NCBI RefSeq assembly: GCF_046524175.1
Contig: NZ_JBEFZF010000001.1
Location: forward strand, 124,001-188,000
Origin: Spongiivirga sp046524175
Lineage (GTDB): Bacteria; Bacteroidota; Bacteroidia; Flavobacteriales; Flavobacteriaceae
DNA length: 64,000 bases
Direction of reading: 5' to 3'
The translations under genes were made by a program, and so were the position numbers. Every line of letters starts with the position of its first letter. Position 1 is the first letter of the stretch. Under the pieces are notes generated by a model, which was not told the DNA's origin, did no database searches, and saw nothing but the letters and a program-made list of their open reading frames with translations. Of this stretch, positions 17,949 to 26,396 are shown in pieces.

Positions 17949-18097
17949 TCTAAAGCTCGTTTAGTTACATACAATTTCCATCCAAAAATAGCCATCTGCC
18001 ATTTTGATGCTTTCGAAAGATCTAAACGTCTTTTAGTAAAGCTTGGTAAAAGTGCTTTGTTGATTGTTGCTAAAAATTTGAACCAACTTCGCTTCAT
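17945..18097 (-). CDS. Conserved-looking 50-residue basic protein, convergent with apt
   Basis: A 50-codon ATG frame on the minus strand, ending inside the last codons of apt. The product is strongly basic and aromatic (MKRSWFKFLATINKALLPSF at the start, then TKRRLDLSKASKWQMAIFGW). I recall very similar tiny proteins in other flavobacteria, sometimes labelled SsrA-binding protein, but it lacks the length of SmpB and I do not assign that function. Composition suggests an RNA- or membrane-surface-binding peptide. The case for a real gene is the non-random composition and neat overlap. Confidence 0.6.
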   Translation of the reverse strand: MKRSWFKFLATINKALLPSFTKRRLDLSKASKWQMAIFGWKLYVTKRALD

Positions 18098-18562
18098 AGA
18101 TTTTAATTTGAGTCGAAAATTACTAAAAATTACCCAGCCTAGGATTTTGGGTAGCCTTTAGTGGTTGCTTAGAGGTGTTTATCCAATAAAAACTTCTAAT
18201 GCGGTAGTAACGACGTAAACAAGTAAAGCGATCATTTGTTAGTGGTTTTAAAAGGTTAATTAATAGCTTCGATAATCAATTGTTCAGCCAATATGAATGA
18301 TAAAAATCATGCTGCCAAATGTTTTGATCGAAATCTATACAATTGAATACATGTTTATAAGTGAAAAAATAGAATATGTTTCAATATTTATATATCGGTC
18401 TTCAATAAAATTATAAATTGAAGTTATAAATGTAATTTTTAGTTTTAAATAGTAATAGTTGTAGGGGCTTTTTGGGATGGTTTTTTAAAACCAAGGGGCA
18501 TTTCATCTTGAAAATGACATTTTTTGATGTTTTCATCTTTTTCCTACAATTGTTACCATAAA
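18098..18562. other. 465-base gene-free region with a possible structured RNA
   Basis: The first 300 bases are A/T-rich with no gene I would support. The right end (18459-18549) is locally G-rich and closed by TTGTAGG (18459-18465) and CCTACAA (18543-18549), with an inner GGTTTT/AAAACC hairpin at 18479-18492. The terminator at 18563-18590 would also end a plus-strand transcript, so a small RNA here is possible but unproven. Confidence 0.3.
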
Positions 18563-18590
18563 AAAAAGCACCTTTTGTAAGGTGCTTTTT
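18563..18590 (-). terminator. Terminator of the M56/BlaI operon (bidirectional)
   Basis: AAAAAGCACCTT pairs perfectly with AAGGTGCTTTTT across a TTGT loop. The A run on the plus strand serves as the U tract for the minus-strand operon ending at 18613; T residues on the plus side allow the reverse use too. Confidence 0.85.
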
Positions 18591-18612
18591 AAGATGGTTT
18601 TTGTGTAAAAAA

Positions 18613-21132
18613 TTATTTCTTTAGTTTGATAACGACTACACCGTTTTTTCCTTTTTTACCATAAAGTTTGATGGCTGATTCATTTTTAAAAACCGATACA
18701 GATTCTATATTGTCAGGATCTAAATTGGTAAACGTATCTAGTTTAGTTTCCTTGCCATCAATAATAATTAGTGGGCGCTTTTCTTTATCGGTTTCTATAC
18801 GAGTAATTTCTTGAAGTTCTTCTAAAGCATCCGATGCTTCCTCTCTAATAGCAATAGATTCTTCAATTACCTCTTCTACTACTTCGGTGGTTGAGCTTAC
18901 AATTAATTGGCCATTGATTTTGCCTACCATAATAGTCGGTATGGGTGTATTTTTAGAATTTTTAAAGGTTGCACTCGACAGTTTTCCTTTACCATCACTT
19001 AAGGTTAGTTTGATTCGAATGATTTCTCCTAGTTTGTTGCGCTTTAGTTTTTCAACTTTCAAATCGAGGTTTCCATGCTTTTTGAGGTTTGATTTAACTT
19101 TTTGAATTCCTTGATCGCTTGTGGTATTATTAATGTAGTGTTTGTTGATTATTTTTTGTTCTACAATTATTTCTTCTTCTTCTTTTTCATCTTTTTCTTC
19201 TTCCTCAATTTGTTCAATTAATTCAACGCCGGTGTCCAATACCCATTGATTATTGTTATGTATCATTTTAGTATCAGAAGTAATGAAAATACCACCGTCA
19301 TCATCATAGCCAAAAATAATAGGCGCAATGCCCTTATTGTTATTCTGAGAACTACTTGCAGTCCCATTCTTGTTAGCAAAACTTATGCTAATGTCAGTGA
19401 TTATCCCTTTCGAATTGCGCTTTAGGTTTTCAATTTTCAGCTCGCAGTTGTATTTGTTCTTAGCTAGTTCTTTTAATTTATCAAGTTCTTGTTCACTTGT
19501 ATTTTTTGTTATTTTGAAGGATACCGTTTCATTTGAACTTAGTTTCTTGATATTCTTCTTGGGTACAAGTTTGATTTCACCTTTAACTTCATAAGCACCG
19601 TCTTTTGCAGCTTGACCATATTTTTTAATGGCTTTACTTGGTTTTATCATTTTTAGTTCACCCAAGATATGCAGTTCTTCCGTTTCTGTCTCCTTGATGT
19701 GAGCTGCTTTGCCATTAAGGATAATCAGTGGGTTTTCACCCATTTTTTCTTTTCCCTTATCTTGTGTGCTCGAATTGACGCTCTCATTATGGTGTCCCGA
19801 TGTGTCTACAGTTTTTAAGCTTGCAACCACTAATCTAGGGTTAAGGGCATTACCTTCTTTCAAAACTTCAAAATGTAAATGCGATCCAGTAGATAATCCG
19901 GTGTTGCCGACAAAGGCGATCACATCGCCCATATTTACGTGATCATTTACCTTAACATTGAACTTTTGCAAGTGCGAATAGCTAGTTTTATTACCATCTT
20001 TATGTTCAATAATTAATCTGTTGCCATGTTTTCCGTCATTCTTGGCTAGGATAATTTGGCCACTAGAAGCAGCAAGAACTTCGGTTCCAATCTTGGCAAC
20101 GAGATCGATACCATTATGAAATTCCATTTTTTTGGTAAATGGACTTTTATGCATCCCAAAATCCGAGGTGATTTTTTGTAGATCTTTTTTGGCAATGGGA
20201 CTTATATATTCATCTGCAATTTTAACAGCTGGTGGTTCTGTTTTAAATTTTGTCTCTTCCTTTACATTAAAACTATACATAAAGATTGCTAAAAATGGTA
20301 GGATGAAAGCCATTTTAAGTAAATTTCGCTTTTGCGAAGATTGTTGATTGATCATTACTATTCGTTTTTTGATTAATGAATTGAAAAAATTATTGGTCAA
20401 TGTGAGGTTATATTGACCGATGGATACTTTTAAAAGTGTTTTCTGATAATGAGCCTTTGAGTGTGTTTTGGTCAATGCTTCGTAGTCCGCAATAAATTCT
20501 AAGTTTTGTTGAATACTACGTTTATACAACCAAGAAAACGGATTAAACCATTGCAAAGCAATGAACAGTTCGGTTGCAATAAGGTCTAAACTATGTCGTT
20601 GAGAACAGTGGGCTTTCTCATGAGCCAATATGACGGCTAACTCATCTTTGGTGTATAAGCTAGGATTAAATACAATGGTGTTGAAAAATGAAAAAGGTGC
20701 TATTTCTGTATCGACCTCTACCAATTTAAAACCACTTTCAAAGCTGGTAGGATAGGTGTTGATTAATTTACGTAAAGCCACAAATTGAAGGAATAATCTG
20801 CCTAACATAAAAAGCACACCAATCGTGTAAATTATTGCAAATATCATTAACCAGTCAATCTCAAATTGTTTCTGCACAACTGCGGTTGTACGTTCTGCTG
20901 GTTCTATTATTGTGGATGTTATTGCTGACGTTTGTTCTAAAACCGGTTTGTCGATATAAACTGTTTTCGTGAATACCAGAAAGGGCAATGCCAAGGCAGC
21001 AACTAAACCCGCAACTAGGAAATGACGGTTGGCATTAAAAAAAGTATGTTTTTTTAAAAATAGTTGGTAACAGCCGTAAAAAATAATGGTAATCGCTGCT
21101 ACCTTGCTTAGGTAGATAAAAAAGGTTTCCAT
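18613..21132 (-). CDS. BlaR1-like M56 sensor protease fused to an M23 peptidase domain
   Basis: An 839-residue membrane protein. The N-terminal M56 region has membrane segments near 7-25, 36-54 and 93-120, the zinc site HEKAH (171-175) with E212 in LEFIADYEA, and a fourth membrane segment near 272-288. A periplasmic M23/LytM-like domain follows (about 305-430), with H339...D343 and H418-L-H420, which are the family's zinc ligands. The rest (430-839) has two diverged repeat units of the kind K-x-N(T/E)S-Q-x-L plus TonB-plug-like endings (IKKYGQAAKDGAYEV; IKLYGKKGKNGVVVI). The gene follows blaI by two bases, so it is the sensor partner of that repressor. The input signal is probably a cell-wall fragment or cell-wall damage (inference). 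Confidence 0.9.
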   Translation of the reverse strand: METFFIYLSKVAAITIIFYGCYQLFLKKHTFFNANRHFLVAGLVAALALPFLVFTKTVYIDKPVLEQTSAITSTIIEPAERTTAVVQKQFEIDWLMIFAIIYTIGVLFMLGRLFLQFVALRKLINTYPTSFESGFKLVEVDTEIAPFSFFNTIVFNPSLYTKDELAVILAHEKAHCSQRHSLDLIATELFIALQWFNPFSWLYKRSIQQNLEFIADYEALTKTHSKAHYQKTLLKVSIGQYNLTLTNNFFNSLIKKRIVMINQQSSQKRNLLKMAFILPFLAIFMYSFNVKEETKFKTEPPAVKIADEYISPIAKKDLQKITSDFGMHKSPFTKKMEFHNGIDLVAKIGTEVLAASSGQIILAKNDGKHGNRLIIEHKDGNKTSYSHLQKFNVKVNDHVNMGDVIAFVGNTGLSTGSHLHFEVLKEGNALNPRLVVASLKTVDTSGHHNESVNSSTQDKGKEKMGENPLIILNGKAAHIKETETEELHILGELKMIKPSKAIKKYGQAAKDGAYEVKGEIKLVPKKNIKKLSSNETVSFKITKNTSEQELDKLKELAKNKYNCELKIENLKRNSKGIITDISISFANKNGTASSSQNNNKGIAPIIFGYDDDGGIFITSDTKMIHNNNQWVLDTGVELIEQIEEEEKDEKEEEEIIVEQKIINKHYINNTTSDQGIQKVKSNLKKHGNLDLKVEKLKRNKLGEIIRIKLTLSDGKGKLSSATFKNSKNTPIPTIMVGKINGQLIVSSTTEVVEEVIEESIAIREEASDALEELQEITRIETDKEKRPLIIIDGKETKLDTFTNLDPDNIESVSVFKNESAIKLYGKKGKNGVVVIKLKK

Positions 21133-21134
21133 TA

Positions 21135-21491
21135 CTATTCTTTTTCAATAAGTTTGATAATTTCTTTAAGGTCCTCCACGCTAATTTTTTCTTCTTTTGC
21201 GAAAAAAGAAACCACATTTTTATAGCTATTGTTAAAGTAACTTTCAATGGCTTTATTCATAAACCGTTTTCTGTAATCTTCTTTACTAACAATAGGGTAG
21301 TAGCGATGCGTTTTTCCAAACGCTTCATAGGCGACATAACCTTTGTCTTCAAGATTTCTGATAATGGTTGACAATGTATTGTAATGCGGGGGATCATTTT
21401 TGATTTCGGCCAAAACCTCTTTTACAAAAGCTTTTTCTAGCTTCCATAAAATATGCATAATTTCTTCTTCTTTATTAGTGAGTTTGTGCAT
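21135..21491 (-). CDS. BlaI/MecI/CopY-family transcriptional repressor
   Basis: A 118-residue winged-helix repressor, the usual size. The N-terminal half holds the DNA-binding domain (LTNKEEEIMHILWKLEKAF opening, then the recognition-helix region YNTLSTIIRNLEDKGYV). The C-terminal half is the dimerisation and cleavage region. It is the first gene of a two-gene operon with the M56 protease, which in the Bla/Mec paradigm inactivates the repressor on signal. The operon is probably autoregulated through the inverted repeats at 21536-21575. Confidence 0.93.
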   Translation of the reverse strand: MHKLTNKEEEIMHILWKLEKAFVKEVLAEIKNDPPHYNTLSTIIRNLEDKGYVAYEAFGKTHRYYPIVSKEDYRKRFMNKAIESYFNNSYKNVVSFFAKEEKISVEDLKEIIKLIEKE

Positions 21492-21510
21492 GATTGATAA
21501 ATTAATGAGA

Positions 21511-21575
21511 CGAATATAACTAAAAAAACAGTTTTAAAACTATAAAAATAGTTATTTAACGAAATTTATAGTTTT
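21511..21575 (-). promoter_or_regulatory. Promoter and candidate BlaI operator
   Basis: On the minus strand a TATATTCG box (plus 21511-21518) fits the Bacteroidota -7 element about 20 bases before the blaI ATG. Upstream, AAAACTATAAA (21536-21546) is the exact reverse complement of TTTATAGTTTT (21565-21575). A nested AACTAT-aaaa-ATAGTT palindrome overlaps the first arm. The ACTAT/ATAGT units overlap the -33 region, as expected for a repressor site. The rest of the 319-base gap to 21811 holds nothing else that I can support. Confidence 0.5.
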
Positions 21576-21787
21576 AGCAGTGAAAGTTGAAAAAGTATTT
21601 GGGTAGGGGTGTAGAAACACTCTCATGGTTTTTAGGGCACGTAAAATCATTGTTCTCAGTCCTTGTATCTTGGTTTTTGTCTTCTGTTTCTAGCTTCTAT
21701 TAATTAAAATTTTGTCACTTAAATCATCGATCTATTATCCAGAAAAGAATAATTTACCATTCATCATTCTACATTCTTAAATGTAAC

Positions 21788-21795
21788 TATCTTCG
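21788..21795 (+). promoter_or_regulatory. Likely -7 box of the CaCA exchanger gene
   Basis: TATCTTCG resembles the flavobacterial TAnnTTTG element and lies 15 bases before the ATG at 21811. No clear -33 box was seen. Confidence 0.3.
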
Positions 21796-21810
21796 CAGCA
21801 AATTTTTGGG

Positions 21811-22746
21811 ATGGATTATATCTTTATAATTGGTGGGTTAGCTGCACTCATAGTTGGCGGAGATCTTCTGTTGAAGGCCGCTGTTGGTCTTTCGTTACGT
21901 CTAGACATCCCAAAGATTGTAATTGGTATGACCGTCGTGTCTTTTGCCACATCAGCGCCAGAACTTATCGTCAGTATTAAATCAGCATTAGATGGTTCCC
22001 CGGATCTTGCTTTAGGTAATGTGGTCGGATCGAATATTGCCAATCTTGCTTTGGTATTGGGTATCACTATTAGCTTATCGGCCATTCAAGTTGAAAAAGG
22101 TTTTTACAAAACAGATTGGCCTATGATGATGCTTATATCTGTTTTGTTGTATCTATTTATTGCCTTTGATGGTGTATTAGTTTGGTATGAAGGCGTAATC
22201 TTTTTTGTTTTACTCATCGCATTTTTGGTGTATTTACTGCGTTTTCAACAACCTGCTGTTGTCGATGAATCTCCAGAAGATGATGAAGTAATACCTTTGT
22301 ATAAGGTCATTCTATTTCTGGCAATAGGAGGCTTTGGATTATGGGGAGGATCAGAATTACTTATTGAAGGCGCTAAAAGCATGGCAGCTGCCTTTGGTGT
22401 TAGTGAGCGTATTATTGGTATTACCGTGGTCTCCATTGGTACCAGTATACCTGAACTTGCTGCATCTATAATTGCGGTAATTAAAAAGGAAAAAGCAATT
22501 TCACTGGGTAATCTTATAGGCTCAAACATCTTTAACATTGGTGCAGTACTTGGTATTACTTCAATGATAACGCCTGTTAAAGTGATTGACCAGGGGTTAC
22601 TAACTAGTGATATTTTCTGGATGCTGGGGATATCATTTATTGTGCTTCCTCTGGTATTTTTGCCTAGAGGATTTCGATTAGGCTGGCGAGATGGTATTGT
22701 GTTACTCGGCTTGTACATGGCGTTTTTATATGTAACGCTTACCTAG
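21811..22746 (+). CDS. Calcium/sodium antiporter (CaCA superfamily, YrbG-like)
   Basis: A 311-residue inner membrane cation exchanger. It has the two inverted alpha repeats of the superfamily: 39-84 (GMTVVSFATSAPELIVSI, then GNVVGSNIANLALVLG) and 203-250 (GITVVSIGTSIPELAASI, then GNLIGSNIFNIGAVLG). An acidic linker (VDESPEDDE, about 151-159) separates the two five-helix halves. Length and motif spacing are typical of YrbG-like bacterial members. The gene is monocistronic. Confidence 0.95.
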   Translation: MDYIFIIGGLAALIVGGDLLLKAAVGLSLRLDIPKIVIGMTVVSFATSAPELIVSIKSALDGSPDLALGNVVGSNIANLALVLGITISLSAIQVEKGFYKTDWPMMMLISVLLYLFIAFDGVLVWYEGVIFFVLLIAFLVYLLRFQQPAVVDESPEDDEVIPLYKVILFLAIGGFGLWGGSELLIEGAKSMAAAFGVSERIIGITVVSIGTSIPELAASIIAVIKKEKAISLGNLIGSNIFNIGAVLGITSMITPVKVIDQGLLTSDIFWMLGISFIVLPLVFLPRGFRLGWRDGIVLLGLYMAFLYVTLT

Positions 22747-22883
22747 GCTTCTATTAATGGTTATTTGATTTTTTAACTGCCCGTTGAATTAGCTTTTAAC
22801 GAAAGCAAATGGTAATCTATTTGGAATTTAAATAATTTAATTTTCGGGTTTTGTAGTTTGACCTCTTTGAATTTATCCAATAA

Positions 22884-22911
22884 AAAAGCCATCTTGTTGA
22901 AGATGGCTTTT
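22884..22911 (-). terminator. Bidirectional terminator between CaCA exchanger and glutamine synthetase
   Basis: AGCCATCTT / AAGATGGCT stem with a GTTG loop, A run on the left and T run on the right. Serves the minus-strand glnA gene and possibly the exchanger transcript. Confidence 0.8.
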
Positions 22912-22935
22912 ACTAATATATTCTAAGCTTACTAA

Positions 22936-23946
22936 TTAAACATCAGCAGACTTTACAGTTTCGATGATTCTACCCGCAATTTTGTACGGATCTCCGTTAG
23001 ATGCTGGACGACGATCTTCTAACCAACCTTTCCATCCTTTTTCAACGGTGATAATAGGAATACGAATAGAAGCCCCACGGTCAGATATTCCGTAACTAAA
23101 ATCATGAATCGAAGCAGTTTCGTGTAACCCTGTTAAACGTTGATCATTAAATTCTCCGTACACAGCAATATGTTCTGCTGCCACAGGTCTGAATGCTTCA
23201 CATATTTTTTCGTAAACTTCTTGAGATCCACATGTTCTTAAAGTCGTATTTGAGAAGTTAGCGTGCATTCCAGAACCGTTCCAATCTCCTTTTACAGGTT
23301 TTGGGTGATATTCAATATAGTATCCATATGATTCTGTTAAACGATCCAATAAGTATCTAGCAATCCAAATTTCATCCCCCGCTTTCTTAGCACCTTTAGC
23401 AAATAATTGGAATTCCCATTGTCCTGCAGCCACTTCTTGGTTAATACCTTCAAAGTTTAATCCTGCAGCAATACAAAGATCGGCATGTTCTTCAACGAAC
23501 TCGCGACCCCAAGTGTTTTTACCACCAACAGAGCAATAGTATAGACCTTGAGGTCCTGGATAACCACCAATTGGGAAACCAAGTGGTAACTGTGTATTTA
23601 CATCCATGATGAAGTACTCCTGCTCAAAACCAAACCAGAAATCGTTGTCATCATCATCAATTGTTGCTCTTGAATTTGATTCATGTGGAGTACCGTCAGC
23701 ATTTAATACTTCGGTCATTACTAAGTATCCGTCTTTTCTTACAGGATCAGGATATATAGCCACTGGCTTTAGTAAGCAATCAGAAGATCCTCCTTCTGCT
23801 TGTTGGGTAGAACTTCCATCAAAAGACCAAATAGGACAGTCTTCTAGTTTACCGCTAAAATCGTCTTCAACTTTAGTTTTACTTCTTAGGTTAGCTGTGG
23901 GTTTGTAACCATCAAGCCAGATGTACTCTAATTTAGATTTACTCAT
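22936..23946 (-). CDS. glnA: Glutamine synthetase, short beta-grasp (GSII-like) type
   Basis: Ligates ammonia to glutamate using ATP; cytoplasmic. The start chosen is the ATG at 23946, giving 336 residues. An ATG 14 codons upstream would place the leader over the promoter box. The short length, the N-terminal YIWLDGYKPTANLRSKTK stretch, the WSFDGSSTQQAEG active-site loop, the FGFEQEYF segment, GDWNGSGMHANFS and the NDQRLTGLHETA region all fit the eukaryote-like GSII group rather than 450-470-residue GSI. It is divergent from a type III enzyme, with which it shares a 186-base intergenic region. Confidence 0.93.
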   Translation of the reverse strand: MSKSKLEYIWLDGYKPTANLRSKTKVEDDFSGKLEDCPIWSFDGSSTQQAEGGSSDCLLKPVAIYPDPVRKDGYLVMTEVLNADGTPHESNSRATIDDDDNDFWFGFEQEYFIMDVNTQLPLGFPIGGYPGPQGLYYCSVGGKNTWGREFVEEHADLCIAAGLNFEGINQEVAAGQWEFQLFAKGAKKAGDEIWIARYLLDRLTESYGYYIEYHPKPVKGDWNGSGMHANFSNTTLRTCGSQEVYEKICEAFRPVAAEHIAVYGEFNDQRLTGLHETASIHDFSYGISDRGASIRIPIITVEKGWKGWLEDRRPASNGDPYKIAGRIIETVKSADV

Positions 23947-23985
23947 AATAGGTGATTCTTTTTTTGAACTAACAAAATTTCGCAG

Positions 23986-23993
23986 CAAATATA
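23986..23993 (-). promoter_or_regulatory. -7 promoter box of the short glutamine synthetase
   Basis: On the minus strand TATATTTG matches the TAnnTTTG consensus exactly, about 40 bases before the ATG. A TTG (plus 24015-24017) about 21 bases upstream may be the -33 element. Confidence 0.5.
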
Positions 23994-24022
23994 TGAGTTT
24001 TTAAGAAAGGCTATCAAAATTA

Positions 24023-24082
24023 AGGGGGTAAAATGCCAATAAACAAGATATATTTATCAACACCCTAAAAAAATAGGGGGTA
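24023..24082. promoter_or_regulatory. Two AGGGGGTA boxes between divergent glutamine synthetase promoters
   Basis: AGGGGGTA occurs at 24023-24030 and 24075-24082, starts 52 bases apart (about five helical turns). Each lies 27-29 bases upstream of the -7 box of the nearer gene, close to its -33 region. A partial reverse copy (ACCCT, 24062-24066) faces the second box. They could be sites for a nitrogen regulator; no such motif is known to me. Confidence 0.4.
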
Positions 24083-24109
24083 TGGATATTTAAAATTAAT
24101 TATTAACAA

Positions 24110-24117
24110 TATATTTG
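24110..24117 (+). promoter_or_regulatory. -7 promoter box of the type III glutamine synthetase
   Basis: TATATTTG matches the TAnnTTTG consensus exactly, 15 bases before the ATG at 24133, implying a very short leader. It is identical to the box of the divergent gene. Confidence 0.5.
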
Positions 24118-24132
24118 CTTAAAAATATAGAT

Positions 24133-26319
24133 ATGTCAACGCTGCGATTTGATGCTTTGAAGAAAACAATGGGGCGTAAGCCTATTATTATTGATGATAA
24201 CGAGAAAAGATCGGCTTTATTCGGAGTAAATGTATTTAATGAAAAAGCAATGCGTCAATACCTCACAACAGACGCATTTATGAGTGTACAAGATGCCATT
24301 GTTAACGGCTCAAAAATAAAAAGAGTAGTGGCTGACCAAATTGCTGCAGCAATGAAGGATTGGGCCATGTCTAAAAGTGTAACTCATTATACCCATTGGT
24401 TTCAACCCTTAACTGGTGCAACTGCTGAAAAACATGATGCTTTTTTCGAACTGTTAGACAGCAATCAAGGTATTGAAAAGTTTGATGGTGGGCAGCTTGT
24501 GCAGCAAGAACCTGATGCATCTAGCTTCCCACACGGGGGTATTCGTAATACATTTGAAGCACGTGGGTATACGGCTTGGGACCCTTCATCGCCTTCGTTT
24601 ATATACGGTACAACCTTATGTATACCTACGGTGTTCGTGTCCTATACCGGAGAAGCGTTAGACTATAAAACACCATTATTAAGAGCGCTTCATGCCGTTG
24701 ATGAAGCTGCCTCTGATGTTGCGAAGTATTTTGATAAAAGTGTTCGTAAAGTAAATGCATCTTTAGGTTGGGAGCAAGAATATTTTTTAATTGATGAAGC
24801 CTTGGTTATGGCAAGACCAGACCTTACAATGACTGGAAGAACCTTGCTAGGGCATACATCAGCTAAGGGGCAACAACTAGACGATCATTATTTTGGTAGT
24901 ATACCCACCAGAGCATTGCGATTTATGCAAGATCTTGAAAAAGAATGTATGTTGCTAGGTATTCCAGTAAAGACCAGACATAATGAGGTAGCACCAAATC
25001 AATTTGAATTGGCGCCAATTTATGAAGAAGCTAATTTGGCTGTTGACCATAATTCGTTGGTGATGGATTTAATGGGCAAAGTAGCAGCAAGACATCATTT
25101 TAAAGTATTGTTGCATGAAAAACCTTTTAAAGGTGTTAATGGCTCGGGAAAACACAATAATTGGTCTTTAACAACTGATACTGGTGTTAACTTACTAAGC
25201 CCAGGTAAAACCCCAATGAGTAACTTACAGTTTCTTACCTTTTTTATTAATACAATCAAAGCAATACAAGAATATGAAGAACTAATGCGTTCTGGTATTG
25301 CATCAGCAAGTAATGACCATCGCTTGGGCGCTAATGAAGCTCCACCAGCAATTATGTCTGTTTTTATTGGTGATCAGCTTACCAAAGTATTAAAAGAGCT
25401 AGAGGGGGTCACGACTGGTAAACTCTCTCCGCAGGAAAAAACCGATTTAAAACTCAACGTCGTCGGCAAGATCCCTGAGATTTTATTAGATAATACGGAT
25501 AGAAACCGTACTTCTCCTTTTGCATTTACAGGAAATAAATTTGAGTTTAGAGCTGTAGGTTCTAAAGCCAATTGTGCGAAGCCTATGATTATTTTGAATA
25601 CGATTGTTGCTAAGCAATTACAGGATTTTAAAATAGAAGTAGACAAGCTTATTGATAAAAAAAGTTTGAAAAAAGATGAGGCTATTTTTAATGTGCTTAG
25701 AGAGTATATAAAAGGTTCAAAGCGCATACTTTTTGACGGTAACGGCTATGATGAATCTTGGGAAAAAGAAGCGAAAAAAAGAAAACTAAGCAATAATAAA
25801 ACCACTCCCGAAGCGCTTAAAATTCAAATTGAAAAATCGACTATCGATGTATTCTCAACAATGAAAGTGATGAACAAAGTCGAGTTAGAAGCGCGTTATG
25901 AAATTGAAGTAGAAGAATATGCTAAACGCATTCAAATTGAAGGGCGCGTGCTTGGTGATGTGGCTAGAAACCATATTATCCCCACAGCGATAAAATATCA
26001 GAATTTATTGATCGATAACGTGAAGGGATTAAAAGATATTTATGGGACATCATTCAAAAAAATGGCGTTAGAGCAAATGGATTTGATTGAACAAATTTCA
26101 AACCATATCGAAAAGATTAATGCCGGTGTTACCCAAATGATAGAAGAACGTAAAAAAGCAAATGCCTTAATCGATCTTGGTAAAAAAGCGGCTATGTACT
26201 GCGATAAGGTAAAACCTTATTTTGAAGAAATACGATATCATTGTGACAAGCTTGAACTATTGGTTGACGACGAACTTTGGCCATTAACAAAGTATCGTGA
26301 ATTGTTGTTTACACGTTAA
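24133..26319 (+). CDS. glnN: Glutamine synthetase type III
   Basis: A 728-residue GSIII enzyme, a family typical of Bacteroidota. I start at the ATG at 24133 (MSTLRFDALKKTMGRKP); an earlier in-frame TTG at 24115 lies inside the promoter box. Recognisable segments: HYTHWFQPLTG, the SFPHGG loop, LGWEQEYFLID, TRHNEVAPNQFELAPI, the ATP-site GSGKHNNWSL, and the C-terminal helical region with VEEYAKRIQIEGRV. Having both GSII-like and GSIII enzymes transcribed divergently suggests coordinated nitrogen control. A hairpin terminator follows. Confidence 0.96.
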   Translation: MSTLRFDALKKTMGRKPIIIDDNEKRSALFGVNVFNEKAMRQYLTTDAFMSVQDAIVNGSKIKRVVADQIAAAMKDWAMSKSVTHYTHWFQPLTGATAEKHDAFFELLDSNQGIEKFDGGQLVQQEPDASSFPHGGIRNTFEARGYTAWDPSSPSFIYGTTLCIPTVFVSYTGEALDYKTPLLRALHAVDEAASDVAKYFDKSVRKVNASLGWEQEYFLIDEALVMARPDLTMTGRTLLGHTSAKGQQLDDHYFGSIPTRALRFMQDLEKECMLLGIPVKTRHNEVAPNQFELAPIYEEANLAVDHNSLVMDLMGKVAARHHFKVLLHEKPFKGVNGSGKHNNWSLTTDTGVNLLSPGKTPMSNLQFLTFFINTIKAIQEYEELMRSGIASASNDHRLGANEAPPAIMSVFIGDQLTKVLKELEGVTTGKLSPQEKTDLKLNVVGKIPEILLDNTDRNRTSPFAFTGNKFEFRAVGSKANCAKPMIILNTIVAKQLQDFKIEVDKLIDKKSLKKDEAIFNVLREYIKGSKRILFDGNGYDESWEKEAKKRKLSNNKTTPEALKIQIEKSTIDVFSTMKVMNKVELEARYEIEVEEYAKRIQIEGRVLGDVARNHIIPTAIKYQNLLIDNVKGLKDIYGTSFKKMALEQMDLIEQISNHIEKINAGVTQMIEERKKANALIDLGKKAAMYCDKVKPYFEEIRYHCDKLELLVDDELWPLTKYRELLFTR

Positions 26320-26320
26320 T

Positions 26321-26360
26321 AAAATTATGCTTTCATTACTATGAAAGCAGTAATTTTTTT
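26321..26360 (+). terminator. Terminator of the type III glutamine synthetase gene
   Basis: TGCTTTCAT / ATGAAAGCA stem with a TACT loop, extended by AAAATTA / TAATTTT with one bulge, and a run of eight T residues. Confidence 0.85.
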
Positions 26361-26396
26361 TAGATTAATACTACTTTTGCTGTACAACAAAAATTC

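Noticed and set aside
18179..18235. 18-residue hydrophobic peptide frame (MIALLVYVVTTALEVFIG) on the minus strand
   Set aside because: Could be a tiny membrane peptide, but there is no supporting promoter or repeat copy; too short to claim.
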